Shown here piece after piece: positions 1-8,369 of a DNA stretch of 21,961 nt. The first letter of the stretch is position 1. The number at the start of each line of letters is the position of its first letter. The translations under genes were made by a program, and so were the position numbers. Source of the DNA: Treponema sp. (GTDB lineage Bacteria; Spirochaetota; Spirochaetia; Treponematales; Treponemataceae); contig JAEDGQ010000026.1 of assembly GCA_016297415.1 (NCBI GenBank), positions 1 through 21,961 on the forward strand, in the 5' to 3' direction. The notes beneath the pieces were generated by a model that worked only from the letters and a program-made list of their open reading frames with translations, was not told the origin of the DNA and did not search any database.

Positions 1-52
1 CACTCCTTTGCGCCATTTTCAATATAAAATCGGTTATAATGCGTTTGCCCTG
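1..52 (+). repeat. Terminal dispersed repeat, left copy, promoter-like
   Basis: This sequence recurs in reverse complement at 21907-21959. I count 49 identical columns of 53, with three substitutions and one gap. It holds a perfect TATAAT at 35-40 but no convincing -35 box 16-18 nt upstream. It lies 67 nt before the dehydratase gene and points toward it, just as the other copy points toward the lipoprotein operon. The inner edge of the match is sharp; the outer edge is cut by the window. It could be a dispersed intergenic repeat or a shared regulatory module. Confidence 0.8.
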
Positions 53-71
53 TTAAAAGATTTTTGTTTCA

Positions 72-100
72 TTGTAAATATTCTTCCATAATGTTAAAAT
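72..100 (+). promoter_or_regulatory. Putative sigma-70 promoter of the dehydratase operon
   Basis: TTGTAA at 72-77 and TAAAAT at 95-100 are separated by 17 nt. The start codon follows at 120, giving a leader of roughly 12 nt that contains only a weak GTGGGA as a ribosome binding site. The TATAAT in the terminal repeat (35-40) is an alternative start region. This is an inference from motif spacing only. Confidence 0.4.
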
Positions 101-119
101 AATTTTAAGTGGGAATCGA

Positions 120-1622
120 ATGTTACAGAAAGCAGACTCGAAAATATATATTATGGGTGCCGGATTCGCAGGGCAGATGATTGCAAAAGACCTTATCAGA
201 AAAAAGGTTTTTGGTACTGTTGCAGCATTTCTTGATGATGATAAATCCCTTATTGGTTCCACAATTGAAGGCATCCCTGTGCTGGGTCCTATCTCTGATG
301 TTGCAAAACTTCTTCGATGCGGTCCTCTGGATGAAGCAATAATTGCCATACCTAGTGCACCTGTAGAAAAAATCAAAGAAATTTACGAAATCCTTAAATC
401 CGGTGGTTTTGCTCATATACGCATTCTTCCAAGCGTAAGCCAGATTATCGACGGCAACGCACATCTGGTCCAGACAAGAGAAATTGATCCTCTTGATATT
501 CTTGGCAGAACACCTGTAATAATTCCTCTTCACGAAAGCCTTAAATACCTCCGGGGAAAACGTGTTCTTATTACTGGTGCCGGCGGTTCTATCGGATCAG
601 AACTTGCCCGACAGCTTCTTTCCGGTGGTGCTGAACGCCTTTATCTTTTCGGTCACGGAGAAAATTCAATTGTTCAGATTTATCGTGAACTTCATATGCT
701 TCAGCAGGAAGGCGTAGGAGAAAAAGCCACAGTTGTTCCAATCATAGGCGACATGAAAGACAGAGATTATGTTAATTACATTATCAGACAAACAAGAGCT
801 GATGTAATTTTCCACTGTGCAGCTTATAAACATGTTCCAATGATGGAAGAAAATCCCGTAGCTGTTATCGAAAACAATGTTTTTGGAACAAAAAATCTTC
901 TTGATGCAGCCGTTAACAATAAAGTTCAGCGATTTGTTTTAATTTCCACAGATAAAGCTGTTTCACCTGTAAGTATTTATGGTGCAAGCAAAATGCTTTG
1001 CGAAAAGCTTATTCTTCAATACGCAAAAAAAGCAGACCCGGAACAGAAATTCATGTTTGTAAGATTCGGCAATGTACTGGGAAGCCGGGGTTCAATTCTC
1101 CCCCTTTTCCAGAGTCAAATTAAAAACGGTGGTCCTGTAACTGTAACTGACAGAAATATGGAACGGTTCTTTATGACAATTCCAGAAGCCTGTTCCCTTG
1201 TTCTTGAAACAGGTGGTGTTGGTGGAAATGGAAAATCATATCTTCTTGATATGGGTGATCCAATTAACATTTACGATATGGCAGAACAAATTGTAAAATT
1301 CTCCGGACTTGAACCAAACAAAGATATTGAAATTAAAATTATCGGTTTGCGTGAAGGCGAAAGAGTTTTTGAACCTTTATGGTTAAAAGAGGAAGAACCT
1401 AAAAAAACAAGTTATGAAAAACTTCTGGAATTAAAAAATATAGAATTCGGAGATGACAAACTTGATGCACTTCTGGAAAAACTTGAACCGGTATGCAGTT
1501 ATGATGAAGCCAAACCTGAACTTTTCCGCTGTAAGGAGTACCTGGTAGAAACCTTACGCAAAGCAGTTCCGTCTCTGGATGCGTTCTATAGCCAGCACAA
1601 AATTAGTTCAAAAAATCTCTAG
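120..1622 (+). CDS. CapD/PseB-like nucleotide-sugar 4,6-dehydratase
   Basis: The protein (500 aa) belongs to the extended short-chain dehydrogenase family of UDP-GlcNAc 4,6-dehydratases (CapD, WbpM, PglF, FlaA1/PseB), which make 4-keto-6-deoxy sugars for surface glycans or protein glycosylation. Residues about 7-130 form an N-terminal Rossmann-like domain starting with GAGFAG, as in the large WbpM/CapD class, but the usual N-terminal membrane helices are absent. The catalytic domain starts at about residue 147 with the NAD motif TGAGGSIGS (152-160), followed by STDKA (276-280), YGASK (287-291) and the family signature RFGNVLGSRGS. The active-site set is Ser276/Tyr287/Lys291, the classical SYK type, whereas large-class members usually have Met in place of Tyr. 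It heads a run of five closely spaced genes. The exact sugar product cannot be read from sequence. Confidence 0.9.
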   Translation: MLQKADSKIYIMGAGFAGQMIAKDLIRKKVFGTVAAFLDDDKSLIGSTIEGIPVLGPISDVAKLLRCGPLDEAIIAIPSAPVEKIKEIYEILKSGGFAHIRILPSVSQIIDGNAHLVQTREIDPLDILGRTPVIIPLHESLKYLRGKRVLITGAGGSIGSELARQLLSGGAERLYLFGHGENSIVQIYRELHMLQQEGVGEKATVVPIIGDMKDRDYVNYIIRQTRADVIFHCAAYKHVPMMEENPVAVIENNVFGTKNLLDAAVNNKVQRFVLISTDKAVSPVSIYGASKMLCEKLILQYAKKADPEQKFMFVRFGNVLGSRGSILPLFQSQIKNGGPVTVTDRNMERFFMTIPEACSLVLETGGVGGNGKSYLLDMGDPINIYDMAEQIVKFSGLEPNKDIEIKIIGLREGERVFEPLWLKEEEPKKTSYEKLLELKNIEFGDDKLDALLEKLEPVCSYDEAKPELFRCKEYLVETLRKAVPSLDAFYSQHKISSKNL

Positions 1623-1631
1623 GAATAAAAT

Positions 1632-2843
1632 ATGTCAGAATTAAAAGTTCCGTTTTTTAAGCCTTCATTCTCACAGGAAGAAAAAGATGCAGTTTGCAGC
1701 GTAATCGATTCTGCATGGCTTACAACCGGCAACATAACCCATCAATTCGAAAAAGAATTTGCAGAATACACTGGAAGCAAATATGCCCTGGCAGTGAATT
1801 CAAACACAAGCGGAATGATTCTTGCAATGGAAGCCTGCGGTGTATCAAAAGGCCGTTTTGTAATTACAACTCCCTACACTTTTGTTTCAACAGCAGCCAG
1901 TGCTTTACACCTTGGAGCTGATGTTCTTTTTGCAGATATCGAAAAAAATTCTTATTCTATTGATCCGGAAAGCATTGAAAAAGTTCTGATAAAAGCAAAT
2001 GAAGACGGAATCCTTAATAAAATCTCAGCCATTGTTCCAGTTCATATTGCCGGTAACCTCTGCAACATGAAGGCTATTAATGCTCTTGCAAAAAAATATT
2101 CATCAGCAGAAAACAAAATCTGGGTTATTGAAGACTGTGCTCACTCCTTTCCTTCAAAAACAAAAGACGGATTCGCAGGTACTTTAGGTGATGCAGGTAT
2201 TTTCTCTTTTTACGCAACAAAAACCATGACTACCGGTGAAGGCGGTATGGTTACAACTAATAATGACAATCTCTGCAAAAGAATCACCCGGATGAGACTT
2301 CACGGAATGGACCGTGATGCATGGGACCGGTATACAAGTTCAAAAGCCAGCTGGGAATACGATATTATTGCTCCCGGATTCAAATCAAACTTACCGGATA
2401 TTCTCAGTGCAATCGGCAGAGTTCAATTAAAAAAAGCTCTGACTTTTGATGAAAAAAGAAAAAAAATCGTTGCAAAATACAATGAGGCCTTTAAGAATGA
2501 AGATTACCTTACAATTCCTCCCGATGGCGAAGGCAATTCCTGGCATCTGTATCTGCTTCAGGTAAACACTGATAAACTGGACTGCGACAGAAATACTTTT
2601 GCAAAAGAACTTCAGGATGCAGGTTTAGGAATTTCAATGCATTTTATTGCGATTTTTCACTTCTCTTACTGGCAGAAGCGCTATCCGGAATTTACAGCAG
2701 CAGAATTTCCAAACGCTGAAAAACATTATCAGTCAACTATTTCAATTCCATTATGGCCTGATATGCCGGAAGAAATGTCAGATTATGTTATTAAAACAGT
2801 AATTGAAACAGGTAAAAAACATTATGTGTGCAGAAAAAACTAA
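1632..2843 (+). CDS. DegT/DnrJ/EryC1/StrS PLP-dependent sugar aminotransferase
   Basis: This is a 403-aa fold-type I PLP enzyme of the sugar aminotransferase family. It transfers an amino group to a keto sugar nucleotide, usually from glutamate. The family block runs from IEDCAHS (Asp168) through GDAGIFSF to YATKTMTTGEGG, where Lys197 should form the internal aldimine with PLP. PPYTF-like and HGMD motifs are also in place, and length is typical. It begins 9 nt after the dehydratase stop with an AGGAA ribosome binding site. The pairing suggests C4 amination of the 4-keto-6-deoxy sugar made by the upstream enzyme, as in the PseB-PseC, PglF-PglE or LegB-LegC pairs. Which amino sugar is made is not determined by what I can see. 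Confidence 0.88.
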   Translation: MSELKVPFFKPSFSQEEKDAVCSVIDSAWLTTGNITHQFEKEFAEYTGSKYALAVNSNTSGMILAMEACGVSKGRFVITTPYTFVSTAASALHLGADVLFADIEKNSYSIDPESIEKVLIKANEDGILNKISAIVPVHIAGNLCNMKAINALAKKYSSAENKIWVIEDCAHSFPSKTKDGFAGTLGDAGIFSFYATKTMTTGEGGMVTTNNDNLCKRITRMRLHGMDRDAWDRYTSSKASWEYDIIAPGFKSNLPDILSAIGRVQLKKALTFDEKRKKIVAKYNEAFKNEDYLTIPPDGEGNSWHLYLLQVNTDKLDCDRNTFAKELQDAGLGISMHFIAIFHFSYWQKRYPEFTAAEFPNAEKHYQSTISIPLWPDMPEEMSDYVIKTVIETGKKHYVCRKN

Positions 2844-4938
2844 AAAAAAGAATGACAAAAACTTAATATTCTCCAACGAGTATTATTCTGACTTTTTTAC
2901 AGAAGGAATGATTTACTGTGCTCTTGTACGAAGTCCAGTTAGTTATGGTACTTTTATTTCAGCAGAAACAAAAAATCTTCCTGAAGGCTATAAGTTTTTT
3001 TCCTCTGTAGATTTACCTGAAAAAAAATCTATTAAAATAAATGGTCAAGATATTCCGATTTTCTGCCAAAAAGAAATTTTTTATAAGGGTCAGCCTGTAG
3101 GTATTCTTACTGGTAAAGACAAAAATAAACTTCAAAGACTTGCAGACACTCTTGAACTTAATATCCAGACTCCAGATGAACCTCATTCAAGTCTGGACAG
3201 AGAAAACATAATTGCCTCCAGAAATTTCTCTTTTGGTAAAGAAAAAGAACCGGCAGAAGGTGAATGTGTTATCGAAGCCACCTGGGAATCAGATGTCAGC
3301 GTTCAAACTTATTCTGAAACAGACGGTGCTTTTGTTCAGATTAAAGAGGGAAAACTTTATGTTTCTACTCCTTCAATCTGGATTTCGAATCTTCGTAACT
3401 GTCTTTCAGAAGCAACAGGTTTTTCTAAACAAAACATCGTAATAACCAGAACAAAAACATCTTCAAAAGAAACACGTATTTTCTGGATGAATACTCTGAC
3501 AGCCTGTCAGTGTGCTGTTGCCGCAATCCTCACAGATAAGCCTGTAAAACTTGAATATACTCGTCAGGAACAGCACCAGTACTGTGAAAATGCTTCCTGT
3601 GTAAACATTAACTACAAAACAACAGTTAACAAAACTTCTGGAATTATCAGTTCTATGAAGATTGATATTTTAACTGATTGCGGCGCATGGAATCCTTTTG
3701 CACAGGAACTGGCCGACAGACTTGCAGTTTTATGTACCGGTATTTATAACTGTCCTTCAATTTCAATTAATTCAAGAGTAAAGACCAGCGAAGATGCTCC
3801 TTCAACAATAGATTTTTCTTCTGCCGGTTCTAAAGCTTTTTTTGCTCTTGAAAACCACATCAATTACATTTCAGAAAATACAGGTCTTGATCCTTTTGAA
3901 CTTAGAATCGTAAATAAACTTGAAAACTCAAAACATTTAAAATCCCCGTTTATCCTTGATCTTGGAAAAACAACTCAGGCACTGGAAGCCCTTTGTACAA
4001 AAAGCAATTTCTTCAGGAAACATGCGGTTTATAAAGTTGCCTCAACAAACCGATTCAAGCAGGACAACACATCTCCTTTTTCCACACCACTCCGGGGAAT
4101 CGGTCTTGCCTCAGGCTACGAAGGTACAGTATTCTCACACTCCTTCTCTGCCTCTAAAAAGCCTGCAGTTGAACTTACTTTTTCAAAAGAAAAAAAATTG
4201 TATATTAAAGCTCTTCCTTCCTCTCTTAACATTTTTAAAATATGGCAGGAAAAATGTTCAAAACTTCTTGGAATCTCAGCTGACAACATCGAAATTGATT
4301 ATGACAGTCTGAGTCTTGAAGAGCCTGAATCACCACTTACCTCTGAAGCTTCAGTTTCAATAACAACCTCACTGGTTTTTAAAGCATGTGAAGCACTTGC
4401 TGAAAAGCTGGAAAAATCAGATACACTTCCTGTTACAGTAAAAAAATCTTTCGTTCAGAATCAGAAAAAAAGCTGGAACAGCGAAAGTTTTTCAGGCTAT
4501 CCATTCTTATCAACATCCTTTGGAGCCATGATAATTGAACTGGAACTAGATTCCTGCACTTATACGGTAAATATCAGGGGAATCTGGATGATTGCAGATG
4601 CCGGCAAAATTATTAATCCACACATGGCTGAAATCAACCTTAAAAACCTTATACAGGAAGGCTTAAAGTCCCTTGTTGAAGATGAAGAATTAAAAACTGA
4701 TATGATTTCAATTCAATTCATTCAGTCAGAAGATGAACCAAAACAGCTTGGCAACATTATCAGTTCACTGCTTCCAGCAGCATACACCTCAGCATTAACT
4801 CAGGCTGTAGGTAAAACTTTTGTTCACCTTCCATTAAAAACAGATACAATTTTTCAGCTGACAAATATTCTTTACAATGAATATGCAAATCAGGGACCTC
4901 TTAGAATCGAAAACAAAGGAAATACAGGCGGCAATTAA
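2824..4938 (+). CDS. Degenerate xanthine dehydrogenase-like large (molybdopterin-type) subunit
   Basis: I chose the ATG at 2824 (704 aa), which overlaps the aminotransferase by 20 nt, over an in-frame TTG at 2803. The fold is recognisable as the large subunit of xanthine dehydrogenase/aldehyde oxidase: LVRSP near the start, IFYKGQPVG (85-93), a PVKLEYTRQE segment, FALENHINYI and DPFELR (about 340-362), RGIGLASGYEG (424-434), and FGAMIIELELD with GKIINP (566-599). The cofactor motifs are lost. The GGGFGGK-type loop is TKTSSKETR (210-218), the AFRGFG arginine loop is SSAGSKAFF (332-340), and the GVGE segment with the catalytic glutamate is replaced around KQLGNIISS (640-648). The two partner genes follow directly. 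It may bind an altered cofactor, or be a structural or electron-transfer remnant. Confidence 0.78.
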   Translation: MCAEKTKKKNDKNLIFSNEYYSDFFTEGMIYCALVRSPVSYGTFISAETKNLPEGYKFFSSVDLPEKKSIKINGQDIPIFCQKEIFYKGQPVGILTGKDKNKLQRLADTLELNIQTPDEPHSSLDRENIIASRNFSFGKEKEPAEGECVIEATWESDVSVQTYSETDGAFVQIKEGKLYVSTPSIWISNLRNCLSEATGFSKQNIVITRTKTSSKETRIFWMNTLTACQCAVAAILTDKPVKLEYTRQEQHQYCENASCVNINYKTTVNKTSGIISSMKIDILTDCGAWNPFAQELADRLAVLCTGIYNCPSISINSRVKTSEDAPSTIDFSSAGSKAFFALENHINYISENTGLDPFELRIVNKLENSKHLKSPFILDLGKTTQALEALCTKSNFFRKHAVYKVASTNRFKQDNTSPFSTPLRGIGLASGYEGTVFSHSFSASKKPAVELTFSKEKKLYIKALPSSLNIFKIWQEKCSKLLGISADNIEIDYDSLSLEEPESPLTSEASVSITTSLVFKACEALAEKLEKSDTLPVTVKKSFVQNQKKSWNSESFSGYPFLSTSFGAMIIELELDSCTYTVNIRGIWMIADAGKIINPHMAEINLKNLIQEGLKSLVEDEELKTDMISIQFIQSEDEPKQLGNIISSLLPAAYTSALTQAVGKTFVHLPLKTDTIFQLTNILYNEYANQGPLRIENKGNTGGN

Positions 4939-4940
4939 TT

Positions 4941-5426
4941 ATGAAGATTCCAGTAACACTTAATGGAGAAAAAATCATTCTCGATGCAAATCCGGACGAA
5001 AAGCTTCTTACTGTTCTTAGAAAAATGGGATTCAACTCCCTCAAACACGGGTGTGAAAAAGGACGATGCGGATTCTGTACTGTATTATTAAATGACATGC
5101 CCGTTTCCAGTTGTCTTATTCCAGCAGGAATCTTAAAGGACTCAACAATTGTAACTTTGGAAGCTTTTGTTCGAACAAAAGAATACGAAGATATTGCCAC
5201 AGGTTTTGAAAAGGCGGGAGTTCAGTTATGCGGTTTCTGTAATGCCTCAAAATATTTTACCGTTTACAGACTTCTGAAAGACAATTACAGACCTTCAAAG
5301 GAACAGCTGCTGGAAACAGCTTCCGAAGACAAATGTACCTGTACAGAAAGCAGTTCATACATGAATGCCATACTTTACGCCACTGCAGAAAAACATCAGC
5401 GGGAAGGAAGAAAAAAGAATGTCTAG
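4941..5426 (+). CDS. Xanthine dehydrogenase-like [2Fe-2S] subunit
   Basis: This 161-aa protein is the small iron-sulfur subunit of a xanthine dehydrogenase/CO dehydrogenase-type hydroxylase, carrying electrons between the large subunit and FAD. The N-terminal ferredoxin domain has Cys38, Cys43, Cys46 and Cys58 in the plant-type spacing (GCEKGRCGFC, then SSC). The C-terminal helical domain has Cys97, Cys100, Cys132 and Cys134 for the second cluster. All eight ligands are kept. Two usually strong residues differ: the glutamine directly before the CGFC pair is Leu96 (the sequence reads VQLCGFC), and the CRCTGY block reads CTCTES. It starts 2 nt after the large-subunit stop, with AGGCGG as a possible ribosome binding site, and overlaps the next gene by 8 nt. 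Confidence 0.88.
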   Translation: MKIPVTLNGEKIILDANPDEKLLTVLRKMGFNSLKHGCEKGRCGFCTVLLNDMPVSSCLIPAGILKDSTIVTLEAFVRTKEYEDIATGFEKAGVQLCGFCNASKYFTVYRLLKDNYRPSKEQLLETASEDKCTCTESSSYMNAILYATAEKHQREGRKKNV

Positions 5427-6219
5427 CAAACAAATTTTCAACGCCCAGAACCTGAATGATTTATTTTACTTTCTCAAATCAATTAATGACTCCACAATTG
5501 TAAGCGGCTGTACACAGATTAAAGAACTGCCGGAAAAAGCAATTGCCGTCAGAAGCATTCCAGAACTTAATTTCGCCATAAAGCGAGAAACCAGGTTTGA
5601 CTTCGGTCCAGAAATCACCTTATCTCAGATTCTTCGTCTGGATCCTTCAAAAGTTCCACAGGTATTTTATGAGGCTGTTAAATCTATTGGCAACTCCAAC
5701 ATCAGAAACATGGCAACTCTTGCAGGAAACATCTGTGCTAAAAATTACAGGCATACACTTTTTGCCCCATTACTGGCTCTGGATTCTAAAATTGAACTTA
5801 AGAGTGAAAAAGAAACTGCCCACATTTCAATTACAGGTATCGATACAATTCCAGAAAACTTTGTAATTACAAGAATTATGATTCCTGTTGAAGAATGGGA
5901 TGTAAGTATTTTCAGACGACTTGGTCCTTCCCATGCCATTACAGAAAATTCTGCCAGCTTTGTTTTTCTTGCCAATAGTGTTAAAAATCAGATAGCCAAC
6001 ATCAGAATAGCTTTTGCAGGTCCATTCAGTTTAAGAAGCCAGGAACTGGAAAACAAGCTTTTAGGTGCCCATCTGCCTCTGTCTACAACAATGATTCAGG
6101 AAACAGTGGAAGAAGCTGCCGTCATATTTGATGAAAAAAGCGAAAAAAAAGGAACTTCAGCAGTATTAAAAGCTCAGTTCCTTAATCTTGTTAAATCTTC
6201 CCTTGAACAGCTTACCTGA
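5419..6219 (+). CDS. Xanthine dehydrogenase-like FAD-binding subunit
   Basis: The ATG at 5419 is preceded by a strong purine-rich ribosome binding site (GGAAGGAAG) inside the 3' end of the previous gene, so I prefer it over an upstream in-frame codon at 5365. That gives 266 aa. The protein matches the FAD-binding medium subunit (CoxM/XdhB/YgfM type). VSGCTQI (28-34) stands where AGGTDL is usual. GNSNIRNMATLAGNI (91-105) corresponds to the SPQIRNxATIGGNI flavin/pyrophosphate loop, and FRRLG with a C-terminal CO-dehydrogenase flavoprotein-like domain follows. The first flavin loop is altered but the second is well kept, so FAD binding is plausible. It is the last gene of the run; its stop codon directly abuts the stop codon of queA on the other strand. 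Confidence 0.82.
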   Translation: MSSKQIFNAQNLNDLFYFLKSINDSTIVSGCTQIKELPEKAIAVRSIPELNFAIKRETRFDFGPEITLSQILRLDPSKVPQVFYEAVKSIGNSNIRNMATLAGNICAKNYRHTLFAPLLALDSKIELKSEKETAHISITGIDTIPENFVITRIMIPVEEWDVSIFRRLGPSHAITENSASFVFLANSVKNQIANIRIAFAGPFSLRSQELENKLLGAHLPLSTTMIQETVEEAAVIFDEKSEKKGTSAVLKAQFLNLVKSSLEQLT

Positions 6220-7275
6220 TTATTTAATCAGCATGCAGTCTCCATAAGAGAAAAAGTGATATTTTTTTTCTACGGCCTGACTGTAAGCATTAAGAATATT
6301 CTCTCTTCCGGCAAATGCACTTACAAGCATAAGAAGTGTACTCTGTGGAGTGTGGAAATTAGTAAAAATCTGATCTACACACTTAAATTTATAACCCGGA
6401 TACATAAAAATATGTGTGCTGCCTGATCCGCCCTTTACAAAACCATTTTCATCAGCAGCAGATTCAAGAGTTCTTACAGAGGTTGTTCCAACAGCAAGAA
6501 TTGGACGTCCTTCTTTCTTTGCTTTATTGATTTTTTCTGCCACATCAAAAGGAATAGAATAAACTTCTTCATGCATTTTATGATCTTCAATATTCTCAGT
6601 TCTTACAGGAAGAAATGTTCCAAGTCCTACATGTAAAGTAACAAAGCACCGTTCAATACCCTTTGCATCAAGCTTCTTAAACATTTCGTCAGTAAAATGA
6701 AGTCCGGCAGTAGGACAAGCAGAACTTCCTGTTTCTTTCGCATAAATAGTCTGATATCTTTCAGAGTCAGTATCATCATCTTCACGACGAATATATGGAG
6801 GAAGAGGAATATGTCCGTTTCTGGCAAACCAGTCATCATCCAGGGGTTCATCAAAAACAATGGTACGGAACTCTGAGCCCCCATCATTTTCGTGATCTAC
6901 AATAGTTCCTACGGAACCGTCAGTAAAATGATATCTGTTTCCTGGTTTTACTTTTTTTGCACCTTTAACCATTGTATGCCAGATTTTAAGGTCCGCTGTC
7001 ATCTGATTAAGGAACATGAACTCCTGTTCCCTTCCACCCTGACCTTCCTTAAGGCTTTCTTTTATTCCGTAACAACGGCTCCGTCTAACCTTAGAATTAT
7101 TAAAAATCATAAGAGTATGGCTGGAAATCAAATCCGGCAAATCGTCCATAGAAAGATGAGTTACTTTGCCGTCCATGCGACCCAAAAGCATAAGTTTATC
7201 CTGACCACGGATTCCTGCAGGTTTCTGTGCAATCAGTTCTTCCGGTAAATCAAAATCAAAATCTGTTAATTTCAT
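6220..7275 (-). CDS. queA: tRNA ribosyltransferase-isomerase QueA (queuosine synthesis)
   Basis: QueA uses S-adenosylmethionine to convert preQ1 at the wobble position of GUN-anticodon tRNAs into epoxyqueuosine. The 351-aa protein has the family framework: DFDFDLPEELIAQKPA at the N-terminus, CPTAGLHFT, GLGTFLPVRTENIEDHKMHEE, GRPILAVGTTSVRTLES and the C-terminal NFHTPQSTLLMLVSAFAG block. It diverges from the common form at the N-terminal half, with IFNNSKVRRSR instead of the usual NDTRVIPAR, a variant I associate with spirochaetes. It is the last gene after ruvB, 29 nt downstream, with only a weak AGG ribosome binding site. It shares a boundary with the oppositely oriented FAD-subunit gene and has no terminator of its own there. 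Confidence 0.92.
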   Translation of the reverse strand: MKLTDFDFDLPEELIAQKPAGIRGQDKLMLLGRMDGKVTHLSMDDLPDLISSHTLMIFNNSKVRRSRCYGIKESLKEGQGGREQEFMFLNQMTADLKIWHTMVKGAKKVKPGNRYHFTDGSVGTIVDHENDGGSEFRTIVFDEPLDDDWFARNGHIPLPPYIRREDDDTDSERYQTIYAKETGSSACPTAGLHFTDEMFKKLDAKGIERCFVTLHVGLGTFLPVRTENIEDHKMHEEVYSIPFDVAEKINKAKKEGRPILAVGTTSVRTLESAADENGFVKGGSGSTHIFMYPGYKFKCVDQIFTNFHTPQSTLLMLVSAFAGRENILNAYSQAVEKKYHFFSYGDCMLIK

Positions 7276-7304
7276 ATTAAAAAGCCTGTAAAAGGTCTCC
7301 TGTT

Positions 7305-8369
7305 TTATAAATCAAATAATTGCTGCTGCCCCTGAGCATTTCCCGGCTGATTGTATTTAATTCCCAGATGCTCATAAGCCTTAAATGTTACCATTCTTCC
7401 CCGTGGAGTTCTCTGTAAAAGTCCGCATTGAATCAGGTAAGGTTCATAATAATCTTCCAGAGTGTCCTGGGACTCACCAATACTAATGGCAAGAGTTTCA
7501 GCTCCAACAGGTCCGCCTCCAAAGTTATTAATAATCGAAAGAAGAATTTCTCTGTCATACTTTTCCAGACCCAGAGGGTCGATTTCAAGACGCTTCAAAC
7601 CTTCTTCTACAATTTTTAATGTAATTACATTTTGTCCTTCAACCTGAGCAAAGTCTCTCATTCTTCTGAGAACACGATTCGCAACACGAGGTGTGCCGCG
7701 ACAGCATTTTGCAAGAGCCATGGCTGCATTTTTATCGATGGAAGTTTCAAGAATTCCTGCACTTCTTAAAATGATTCTGGCAAGTTCTTCCTGTGTATAA
7801 AATTCAAATCTTGGAATAAAACCAAAACGGCTTCTGAGAGGACTGGAAACGCTTCCTGCTTTTGTTGTAGCTCCTACAAGTGTAAAAGGAGGAATTGGAA
7901 TGCGTACAGTTCTTGCAGCTGCTCCCTGACCAATAATCCAGTCCAGTTCATAATCTTCCATAGCAATATAAAGCATTTCTTCAATTGCAGGCTTTAAACG
8001 GTGGATTTCATCAATAAAGAAAACAGTTCTTGGAGTAATAGTAGAAAGGATTCCTGCCAGATCCTTTGGTTTATCCAGCGCAGGAGCTGAAGTAACCTTA
8101 AAATCAACACCAAGTTCGTGAGCTGTAATCTGTGCAAGAGTTGTTTTACCAAGTCCAGGAGGACCAATCAAAAGAAGATGATCCAGAGGTTCTTCTCTCT
8201 GTTTTGCGGCTTTAATAAAAGTATGGAGATTTTTCTTAACAGTTTCCTGCCCAAGAAAATCCGAAAGCATTTTTGGACGCAGTTTATTTTCCTGATCGTC
8301 AGCTGCATCTTTTAAATCTGCCCTGACAATGGCGCTGAAATCATTTTCCTTATCAATAATCTGTGCCAT
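7305..8369 (-). CDS. ruvB: Holliday junction branch-migration ATPase RuvB
   Basis: RuvB is the hexameric AAA+ motor that drives branch migration of Holliday junctions with RuvA. The 354-aa protein has RPKMLSDFLGQ near the N-terminus, Walker A GPPGLGKTT (69-77), Walker B FFIDEIH (117-123), sensor region VGATTKAG (165-172) and the PLRSRFG arginine-finger block (177-183). The C-terminal winged-helix region includes GPVGAETLA and QRTPRGR. Length is normal apart from a somewhat extended N-terminus. Its ATG directly follows the ruvA stop codon, so the two are probably translationally coupled. A GGAG inside the end of ruvA is the likely ribosome binding site. Confidence 0.97.
   Translation of the reverse strand: MAQIIDKENDFSAIVRADLKDAADDQENKLRPKMLSDFLGQETVKKNLHTFIKAAKQREEPLDHLLLIGPPGLGKTTLAQITAHELGVDFKVTSAPALDKPKDLAGILSTITPRTVFFIDEIHRLKPAIEEMLYIAMEDYELDWIIGQGAAARTVRIPIPPFTLVGATTKAGSVSSPLRSRFGFIPRFEFYTQEELARIILRSAGILETSIDKNAAMALAKCCRGTPRVANRVLRRMRDFAQVEGQNVITLKIVEEGLKRLEIDPLGLEKYDREILLSIINNFGGGPVGAETLAISIGESQDTLEDYYEPYLIQCGLLQRTPRGRMVTFKAYEHLGIKYNQPGNAQGQQQLFDL

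Noticed and set aside
53..533. Minus-strand reading frames opposite the dehydratase gene
   Set aside because: They mirror the strong coding frame on the plus strand, lack ribosome binding sites and show no protein features.
2803..2823. TTG start for the XDH-like large subunit
   Set aside because: An ATG with better position lies 21 nt downstream, and the extra residues have no family match.
5365..5418. Upstream in-frame start for the FAD subunit
   Set aside because: It would lie deep inside the [2Fe-2S] gene. The ATG at 5419 has a strong ribosome binding site and gives the usual family N-terminus.
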